NCBI RefSeq assembly: GCF_014649715.1
Contig: NZ_BMTO01000019.1
Location: 79,336-143,335, forward strand
Direction of reading: 5' to 3'
From: Streptomyces lateritius
Lineage (GTDB): Bacteria; Actinomycetota; Actinomycetes; Streptomycetales; Streptomycetaceae
DNA length: 64,000 nucleotides
Part shown: positions 58,761-64,000 of the stretch, piece by piece
Position numbering within the stretch: the stretch's first letter is position 1
Layout of the letters: every line of letters starts with the position of its first letter
Notes under the pieces: generated by a model
What the model saw: only the letters and a program-made list of their open reading frames with translations
What the model was told of the DNA's origin: nothing
The model's database searches: none
Made by a program: the position numbers and the translations under genes

Positions 58761-59396
58761 ATGCACAAGCGGTCCGAGCAGACGCGCCAGGCCCTCGTGC
58801 GCGCCACGGCGGAACTCATCGCCGACGGGCAGCTCGCCGACGCCGGTCTGGTGAACATCTGCCGGGTCGCCGGGGTGAGCCGAGGGGCGCTGTATCACCA
58901 CTTCTCCTCCACCGCCGAGCTGGTCGCCGAGGTGCGGGCCCAGGCGAGCGCCCGCACGACGGCCCTGGTCGAGGACGCGTTCGCGGGGCCGGCCGCCGAC
59001 GCCCCGGCGCGCCTGAGCACCGCCCTCGGTGTGGCGATGTCCGAGGAGCAACTGGTCCGCGCCGGCATGAGGTTGGGCCAGAACGGTACGGACGGACCGC
59101 CGCGGCTGCGTGATGAAGTGCTCTCCCTGATGCGGGACCGGATCGCCCCGCCGTCGGCGGCGGGGGAGGGGGCGGAAACCGGGGCGGAAGGGTGGGCCGA
59201 GGGCGCGTCCGACACCCCGGAGCGGGTTCAGCTCGCCGACCTGGCCGTCGTCGTCACCGCCGGCCTGCAGTCGCTGGGGTACACCGACCGGCGGTGGTGG
59301 GACCCGGAGACCAGTGAGCGGATCTGGAGCATGCTCGAGCCGCTCTTCGCTCCCGTGGAGCGGGCCGGGGCCTCCTCGGCCGCGGGTCGGGACTGA
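58761..59396 (+). CDS. TetR-family pseudo-receptor-like regulator
   Basis: About 211 residues from ATG 58761. The N-terminal helix-turn-helix (TRQALVRATAELIADGQLADAGLVNICRVAGVSRGALYHHFSSTAELV) is standard; the ligand domain has LVRAGMRLGQNG, like the RAgvRL motif of butyrolactone receptors, and ends TSERIWSMLEPLFAP. It resembles ScbR2-type pseudo-receptors, which often bind antibiotics rather than butyrolactones. An in-frame upstream start at 58677 has no better site. Confidence 0.75.
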   Translation: MHKRSEQTRQALVRATAELIADGQLADAGLVNICRVAGVSRGALYHHFSSTAELVAEVRAQASARTTALVEDAFAGPAADAPARLSTALGVAMSEEQLVRAGMRLGQNGTDGPPRLRDEVLSLMRDRIAPPSAAGEGAETGAEGWAEGASDTPERVQLADLAVVVTAGLQSLGYTDRRWWDPETSERIWSMLEPLFAPVERAGASSAAGRD

Positions 59397-59437
59397 GCGC
59401 TCCCGGGCTCCTTCCGCGACCGTCTGCCCCGCGGCCC

Positions 59438-59461
59438 CCGGTCGCGGCGCGCCGCGACCGG
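59438..59461. terminator. perfect 24-bp palindrome, bidirectional terminator
   Basis: A fully self-complementary 24-bp sequence centred on GGCGCGCC between the two converging TetR genes; no loop. Confidence 0.6.
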
Positions 59462-60115
59462 CTAGGAGGCCAACGGGGTCGGCTCCGGCTCTGCCGGCTC
59501 TCCGCTGCGGCTCTGTGCCGGCGTGACGCGGAGGTGGCTCAGGATGCCCGGGGTGGCCAGGCCCGGCAGCAGGAAGCGCCACATGACGGTGACGCGCTCC
59601 GGCAGGTCCCGGCGGTTGGTGTACACCTGCGACATCACCTGCATACCGGTGAACGAGCCGATGATGATCGAGGTGGCCTCCTTCAGGTCCACGCCGGGCA
59701 GGATCTCGCCCTGCTCACGGGCCTGTTGGAGCAGCCCGAGGATGGCCGCGCCGGACTGTTCGTACGGTGTGGTCGTCGGGCGGGGGAAGGACGTCTGCTC
59801 CACGGCCAGCCGCACGCTCGCGCGCAGGACCGGGTCGCGCTGGAGCCGGAAGGCGAACTCGAGGGTGAGGTCGATGACGGACTGCAGCTTCACCGGATGT
59901 TCCGGGATGACCAGCGCCTCGCTGTGCGCGGCCAGCAGCGCGGCGGCGATCGCTTCCTTGGACGGGAAGTGGTGGTAGAGGGCGCCTCTGGTCAGTCCGG
60001 TGCTGGCGAGGATCTCGTTGGTGCTCGCCGCGTCAAAACCGCGGACGTCGAACACCCGGGCCGCGGCCTCCAGGATCGAGAGCCTCGACCGTTCTCCGCG
60101 CTCCTGCTTACCCAT
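59462..60115 (-). CDS. gamma-butyrolactone receptor (ScbR/ArpA-type TetR repressor)
   Basis: A 217-residue protein from ATG 60115 (AGGA upstream). The DNA-binding domain LSILEAAARVFDVRGFDAASTNEILASTGLTRGALYHHFPSKEAIA is the ScbR/ArpA pattern; the ligand domain has the usual RASVRLAVEQ, IIGSFTGMQVMSQVYTNRRDLPERVTVMWRFLLPGLA. It should repress ARE-bearing promoters until the butyrolactone made by the AfsA-type enzyme binds. ARE 2 lies 25 bp upstream, so it is autoregulated. Confidence 0.9.
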   Translation of the reverse strand: MGKQERGERSRLSILEAAARVFDVRGFDAASTNEILASTGLTRGALYHHFPSKEAIAAALLAAHSEALVIPEHPVKLQSVIDLTLEFAFRLQRDPVLRASVRLAVEQTSFPRPTTTPYEQSGAAILGLLQQAREQGEILPGVDLKEATSIIIGSFTGMQVMSQVYTNRRDLPERVTVMWRFLLPGLATPGILSHLRVTPAQSRSGEPAEPEPTPLAS

Positions 60116-60139
60116 CCCGGATCCTTGCACTCGCTTGAA

Positions 60140-60161
60140 ACGAACCGACTTGTCTGCATCC
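60140..60161. promoter_or_regulatory. ARE 2, receptor gene promoter
   Basis: ACGAACCGACTTGTCTGCAT around the shared GACTTGTCTG core, 25 bp before the receptor start codon. Confidence 0.75.
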
Positions 60162-60335
60162 TATGGGCAACAGGACATGGTCGTCAGTACCTGGAGCAAA
60201 GCGTTCCGGATTCGAGCGGGCAAGGGGAGCGGGTGGGCGGAGCGGGCGGGCCGGGTGGCGGCCCGGCAAGACCTCGGCGGCCCGGCGGGGTGTCCCGGCC
60301 GAGGGTCCCGGCGGGGGCCTCGGCGGCGGGGCGGG

Positions 60336-61124
60336 TCAGGGGTGGCCGAGGCGGAAGCCGACGCCGCGGACCGTGATGATCCAGTTGCTGGAGCCGAGCT
60401 TGCCCCGCAGGCTGCTGACGTGCGTGTCGATGGTGCGGCCCCGGTGCGACCAGGTGTCGTCCCAGACCTGCGTCATCAGCTGACGCCGTGAGATCACGGC
60501 CCCGGGCTGCGAGGCGAGCAGGTGCAGCAGATCGAACTCCTTGCGCGTGAGGTCGACCGGCCGGCCGTCCAGCGTGGCCTCGCGGGTGGTCGCGTCGATG
60601 CGCAGCGGGCCGTGGTCGATGATCCGGGTGACCGTCTGCCGGGGCCGGGCCCGGCGCATCACCGCCTCGATCCGGGCCAGCAGTTCGCGGAAGCCGTACG
60701 GCTTGACCATGTAGTCGTCCGAGCCGGCCTGGAGGCCGAGGACGCGGTCCAGCTCGCTGCCGCGTCCCGTCACCGCGATGATCGGGGTGTCGCTGACCGA
60801 CCGCACGCTGCGGCAGACCTCGAGTCCGTCCAGATCGGGCAGGTCGAGGTCGAGCAGGATCAGGTCCGCCTGCTGGTGGAGCTGGAGCGCCTTGCCGCCC
60901 GTGGCCACGCTCTCGGCCCGGTACCCCTGCCGGAGCAGGCCCTGGACCAGTGCGTCGGCGGCGCGGGTCTCGCTCTCGACGACCAGGACCCGCAGGACCT
61001 GGCGCTCGCCGGTGGTGGGCGGGGGCGGGGGCGGGGCCGCGCCGCGGTGCGGCTGCGGCGGGGTGGTGAAGGGGTGATGCTGCTCTGTCCTGGGGTCGAG
61101 TAGATCTGAGGCCTGCCGGTTCAT
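60336..61124 (-). CDS. atypical OmpR-type response regulator (JadR1-like)
   Basis: A 262-residue protein from ATG 61124 (GAGGAG). A Pro-rich N-terminal extension (1-42) precedes a receiver whose acidic pair is E50-S51-E52 instead of E-D-D; Asp92, Thr119 and Lys141 are present. The C-terminal winged helix (REATLDGRPVDLTRKEFDLLHLLAS...TVRGVGFRLGHP) is intact. The altered acidic pocket recalls JadR1-type regulators that sense antibiotics instead of phosphorylation. ARE 3 lies upstream. Confidence 0.85.
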   Translation of the reverse strand: MNRQASDLLDPRTEQHHPFTTPPQPHRGAAPPPPPPTTGERQVLRVLVVESETRAADALVQGLLRQGYRAESVATGGKALQLHQQADLILLDLDLPDLDGLEVCRSVRSVSDTPIIAVTGRGSELDRVLGLQAGSDDYMVKPYGFRELLARIEAVMRRARPRQTVTRIIDHGPLRIDATTREATLDGRPVDLTRKEFDLLHLLASQPGAVISRRQLMTQVWDDTWSHRGRTIDTHVSSLRGKLGSSNWIITVRGVGFRLGHP

Positions 61125-61195
61125 CTGCTCCTCCTGAGGCACGGGCGTGGCATCACGGACTGCTGACTGCTGGCTGCTCGTGCCTGCCGAAGATA

Positions 61196-61217
61196 GCAAA
61201 CAGACTTGTCTGATTGT
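61196..61217. promoter_or_regulatory. ARE 3, response-regulator promoter
   Basis: AAACAGACTTGTCTGATTGT, identical to ARE 1 over more than 20 bp, about 82 nt upstream of the regulator start. Identity suggests duplicated promoters or strong constraint for coordinated control of kinase and regulator. Confidence 0.78.
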
Positions 61218-61566
61218 CAACGGACAATGAGCGCCGTGGTGTTGGTGCGGATCGGACGTCATTCACCTGCGGTGATCGCTGTTTTGCCCGGGAATTGTCT
61301 GCGTGTCGTCGCGCCTCCTCGCTCGATGGTCGGAGGGTGAAGATGCCTGCTCAGTACGGGGAACCAGGCAGGTCTGTTGGTTTTCTTGACGGAAAGTCAA
61401 GAACAGCCTCGTGGTGGCCGAATCTTGGATGGGCCGGTCGGTACGCTCCACTTCGCCCCGCTTTCCACCAGACTCTCCCGTCCGGTCTGGTCACTGTGAG
61501 GTCACGGGGTGTGTGTGCGATGCATCTGATCCGGCCCGCGTGCAGACCAAACCTTTACTTGATTTT
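61218..61566. other. intergenic region upstream of the butyrolactone synthase gene
   Basis: About 350 bp with no convincing gene on either strand. It contains the palindrome at 61383-61403; ARE 4 follows just beyond. Probably the long regulatory leader of the divergent afsA-type and regulator promoters. Confidence 0.55.
61383..61403. promoter_or_regulatory. inverted repeat TTCTTGAC-N5-GTCAAGAA
   Basis: A perfect 8-bp inverted repeat in the long divergent intergenic region, distinct from the AREs. A candidate site for another regulator, such as the second TetR or the response regulator. Confidence 0.5.
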
Positions 61567-61588
61567 ACGAACCGACTTGTCTGTATCT
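61567..61588. promoter_or_regulatory. ARE 4, butyrolactone synthase promoter
   Basis: ACGAACCGACTTGTCTGTAT, nearly identical to ARE 2, about 100 bp upstream of the AfsA-type gene. Confidence 0.78.
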
Positions 61589-61676
61589 TGGGACCCGCAA
61601 CAGATCGTCGGCCACGGGGGTGGCTGCCGGCGTCCGGCTGCTCACCCCTGTCCAGAACAGATCAGGAGTGCCACGC

Positions 61677-62705
61677 ATGCCGTCTCTTGCCTCCGCGCAG
61701 CACGAGCCTCGCACGAACAGCGTCCTTGCTCCGGGCTTCGCCGCCGGGCGTCCGGGTCTCACCACGACCGTCCCGCGCCAGTACGTCCACCGTGCCGCTG
61801 TCTCCGAAGTGTTGCTCACCGGCTGGGAGGCGGTCCCCGGCATCCAGGACGGTCAGGCCGACGTCTTCCCGGACGGTCGGTCCGACGTCTTCGTCGTCCA
61901 GGCCCAGTGGCCGCGCGGGCACTCCCTCTTCTCCCAGGCCGGCGGCTACCAGGACCCGATGCTCCTGATCGAGTCGGTCCGCCAGATCGGGTCCCTGCTG
62001 TCGCACGCCGAGTACGGGGTCCCCTTCGGCCACCACTTCCTGATGTGGAACATGTCCTTCGCCACCACCGAGGAGCTGCTGGTGGCCGGCGCCGCTCCCA
62101 CCGAGGTCGAGCTGCACACGGTGTGCCGGGACGTCGTCCGCCGCGGCAAGACCCTGGGCGGCATGCGGTACGACGTCACCGTCAAGGTCGACGGGATGGC
62201 CCTGGCCACCGCCGGGGCGGCCTTCAGCTGCACCAGCGGCACCGTCCACCGCCGCCTGCGCGGCGACCGTCCCACCAGCACCGACCGCGCCGTCGGCCGC
62301 CCGATCGATGCGGCGCGGGTGGGGCGTACCGATGTCGGACACGTCGTCCTCGCGGAGCCCTCGGCCTCGGAGATGACGGGAGATGAGGATCGGCACGCCT
62401 GGGAGCTCCGGGTCGACACCGCGCACCCGATCTTCTTCGACCACCCGGTCGACCACGTCCCCGGCATGGTGCTTCTGGAGGCGGCCCGGCAGGCCGCGCA
62501 CGCCTCCACCGGTCTGCCCGACGCGCTCGTCGTCGCACTCGACAGCACCTTCACGCGGTACGCGGAGCTGGACGCGCCCTGCCGAATAGAGGCGACGGTG
62601 GGCGCGCCCGACGCGTCCGGCGACGTGCCGGTCACGGTCCGCGGGGAGCAGCAGGGCCAGAACGTCTTCGGAGCCGACCTCGTCCTCAGACCCCGTGGCT
62701 GTTGA
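61677..62705 (+). CDS. AfsA/ScbA-type gamma-butyrolactone synthase
   Basis: A 342-residue protein from ATG 61677 (AGGAG 8 nt upstream). It contains two AfsA hot-dog repeats: VPRQYVHRAAVSEVLLTGWE...DPMLLIESVRQIGSLLSHAEYGVPFGHHFLMWNM, and HPIFFDHPVDHVPGMVLLEAARQAAHA. The family condenses a beta-ketoacyl chain with dihydroxyacetone phosphate. Next gene is a reductase-like protein; ARE 4 provides receptor control. The gene symbol differs between species, so none is given. Confidence 0.93.
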   Translation: MPSLASAQHEPRTNSVLAPGFAAGRPGLTTTVPRQYVHRAAVSEVLLTGWEAVPGIQDGQADVFPDGRSDVFVVQAQWPRGHSLFSQAGGYQDPMLLIESVRQIGSLLSHAEYGVPFGHHFLMWNMSFATTEELLVAGAAPTEVELHTVCRDVVRRGKTLGGMRYDVTVKVDGMALATAGAAFSCTSGTVHRRLRGDRPTSTDRAVGRPIDAARVGRTDVGHVVLAEPSASEMTGDEDRHAWELRVDTAHPIFFDHPVDHVPGMVLLEAARQAAHASTGLPDALVVALDSTFTRYAELDAPCRIEATVGAPDASGDVPVTVRGEQQGQNVFGADLVLRPRGC

Positions 62706-62735
62706 GCCCATCAGCCTCCGACAGGGGAGTGTCGC

Positions 62736-63668
62736 TTGTTCGCCACCATCATCACCGGCGCCTCGGGGTTCATCGGCAGCCATGTCGTCCGCGAGGCGGC
62801 GCGGCAGGGTACGGATCTCACTCTGATGTCGCACCGCCGGCCGCTCGCCCCCCACGGAGCGGCCGCCGCCCGGGTCGTCCGGGCCGATCTCACCCGCCCC
62901 GAAACCCTGCGGGGGGCCTGCGAGGGGATGGACGTCCTGCTCCACTGCGCCTCGCAGATCGGAGGGAGCGCCGACGCCAACGAAGCTGTCAACGCCCGGG
63001 GGACCGCCGCACTCGTGGCGGAGGCGCAGCGGGCCGGGGTGTCCCGCATCGTGTATCTCAGTACGGCCTCCGTGTACGGACGCGGGGTCTTCCGGGGCGC
63101 CCGCCCCGAGCAGCTCACCCGCCGTCCGGGGTCGCCGACCTCCCGGACCCGGGCGGCCGCCGAGGACGCCGTGCTCGCCGCGGGCGGGATCGTCCTGCGC
63201 CCCCATCTGGTGTACGGAGAGGGCGACACATGGGTCGTCCCCGGACTCGTACGGCTCCTGCGGGCGTTGCAGGGCGGCGCCGAGGGGTGGCGCAGCCGGA
63301 TGTCCGCCATCGCCGCGCCGGAGCTGGCGCAGCTCCTGCTGGGGGTGGGGTTCGCCCCGGCGGGCAGCCTCACGGCGTCCGTCTACCACGCCGCGCACCC
63401 GCGGCCGGTGAGCGCCGCCATGCTGCTGCGCGCGGTCGCGGCCTGTGCGGCGCTGCCGCGCGCCCGGGGCGAGCTGACGGTGGCGCAGGCGCGTGAGCGC
63501 CTGGCCGGCGAGGGCTGGGCGAGGCACGGAATCGACATGCTGGCGACCGACCACTGGTACGACAGCGCGCCGTTGTGGGCCGATCTGAAGCGGGTTCCGG
63601 GTCCCGCGTTCGAAGAGGATTTCCCGAGAATGCGCGGATGGTACCGAGAACTGGTTCAGGCCGCCTGA
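62736..63668 (+). CDS. NAD-dependent epimerase/dehydratase-like protein lacking YxxxK
   Basis: A 310-residue extended SDR read from TTG 62736 with AGGGGAG upstream. The nucleotide motif TGASGFIGSH (7-16) and VYLSTASVYG are intact, but the catalytic YxxxK reads T135-SRT-R139, so both Tyr and Lys are replaced. In butyrolactone loci the gene after afsA often encodes the reductase for the 6-keto or ring step. Activity with a non-standard site, or loss of activity, must be considered. Confidence 0.78.
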   Translation: MFATIITGASGFIGSHVVREAARQGTDLTLMSHRRPLAPHGAAAARVVRADLTRPETLRGACEGMDVLLHCASQIGGSADANEAVNARGTAALVAEAQRAGVSRIVYLSTASVYGRGVFRGARPEQLTRRPGSPTSRTRAAAEDAVLAAGGIVLRPHLVYGEGDTWVVPGLVRLLRALQGGAEGWRSRMSAIAAPELAQLLLGVGFAPAGSLTASVYHAAHPRPVSAAMLLRAVAACAALPRARGELTVAQARERLAGEGWARHGIDMLATDHWYDSAPLWADLKRVPGPAFEEDFPRMRGWYRELVQAA

Positions 63669-63682
63669 ACCTGTTCCCCTGA

Positions 63683-63715
63683 CGGGTGCGGCGGCCTTCA
63701 CGGTGGCCGCACCCG
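63683..63715. terminator. terminator after the epimerase-like gene
   Basis: The 10-bp perfect stem CGGGTGCGGC/GCCGCACCCG encloses a loop with a short inner CC/GG pair, 15 bp after the stop. Confidence 0.7.
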
Positions 63716-63900
63716 GATTACCTCGCAGGTATGGCCGGGACCGGTCGATTGACGGGCGTCTGACCATTCTCTTCACTTCTTCCGACACAGCTGCACGGGT
63801 CCTGCGAATTTGGACTGAGTCCTGTAGCCGGGCCTGTTGAACGTATGAGCGGCCACCGAACACTCTGGTGACTCCGAGCGAGTCAGGGGAGACGTTCATC

Positions 63901-64000
63901 GTGCGCAAGGTGCTCATCGCCAACCGTGGCGAAATCGCTGTCCGCGTCGCCCGGGCGTGCCGGGATGCCGGAATCGCGAGCGTAGCCGTCTACGCCGATC
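63901..64000 (+). CDS. acyl-CoA carboxylase biotin carboxylase subunit (start only)
   Basis: GTG 63901 opens VRKVLIANRGEIAVRVARAC...GIASVAVYAD, the biotin carboxylase N-terminus of AccA/AccC-type alpha subunits, and runs off the right edge. These make malonyl- or methylmalonyl-CoA. A carboxylase gene next to a butyrolactone locus recalls accA1 near the S. coelicolor cpk cluster; whether a polyketide cluster follows cannot be seen. Confidence 0.85.
   Translation, partial: MRKVLIANRGEIAVRVARACRDAGIASVAVYAD

Noticed and set aside
60470..60500. CGTCATCAGCTGACG palindrome inside the OmpR-type regulator gene
   Set aside because: Within coding sequence and with the half-sites inverted relative to the consensus.

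Overview
The window is about 70 percent GC, with strong third-position GC bias, many GTG/TTG starts and typical actinobacterial families (SARP regulators, F420 enzymes, DUF397/XRE pairs, a gamma-butyrolactone system). It is almost certainly a Streptomyces chromosome. The order afsS-like, afsR, fbiC, DD-carboxypeptidase resembles what I remember of the S. coelicolor SCO4425-SCO4440 region; this is from memory, not a search.

Layout. (1) 1-7069: an edge fragment, a lipoprotein, a three-gene beta-oxidation-like operon (thiolase/LTP, DUF35 Zn protein, enoyl-CoA hydratase) divergent from an acyl-CoA ligase, and a DUF2079 membrane protein. (2) 7164-10441: an OmpR-type two-component system, the wreck of a toxin-antitoxin module and a membrane-anchored protein. 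(3) 10645-14051: afsR with a small NLHAT-repeat protein in the afsS position. (4) 14205-23724: amidohydrolase, two LLM flavin oxidoreductases, SDR, D-aminoacylase-like amidohydrolase, aldehyde dehydrogenase and APC permease, with a MITE-like element inside. (5) 23823-46481: mostly ordinary chromosome: acetyltransferases, PHP hydrolase, a third LLM enzyme, lipoproteins, a DUF1023-like hydrolase, F420 synthase FbiC, a degenerate ADP-ribosylglycohydrolase, Na+/solute symporter, SDR/EthD-like pair, XRE/DUF397, GPP34, DD-carboxypeptidase and membrane proteins. (6) about 46640-55275: a mobile-element graveyard in tRNA-Arg(CCU), with three copies of the tRNA 3' end, a 403-bp direct repeat holding an integrase stump, an Imm10-like orphan, GntR regulators, small AICE-type proteins and an AT-richer OLD-family ATPase/nuclease. 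(7) 55344-58471: VOC/AraC stress genes, then a sensor kinase. (8) 58525-64000: a gamma-butyrolactone regulatory locus (AfsA-type synthase, reductase, receptor, second TetR, atypical OmpR-type regulator) with four matching autoregulatory elements, leading into a biotin carboxylase gene at the right edge. This looks like the regulatory end of a biosynthetic gene cluster.

How it fits together. Six copies of a 15-bp palindrome, CTGACGnnnCGTCAG, sit only at promoters of the acyl-CoA ligase/thiolase divergon, the amidohydrolase operon, the second LLM gene and the SDR/EthD-like divergon. This suggests one TetR-like repressor, not in the window, controls a dispersed catabolic regulon that combines CoA-ester beta-oxidation with F420- or flavin-dependent oxidoreductases and a TIM-barrel amidohydrolase. 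FbiC, which makes the F420 chromophore, is encoded in the same stretch. The afsR/afsS pair and the butyrolactone locus are two separate layers of secondary-metabolism control.
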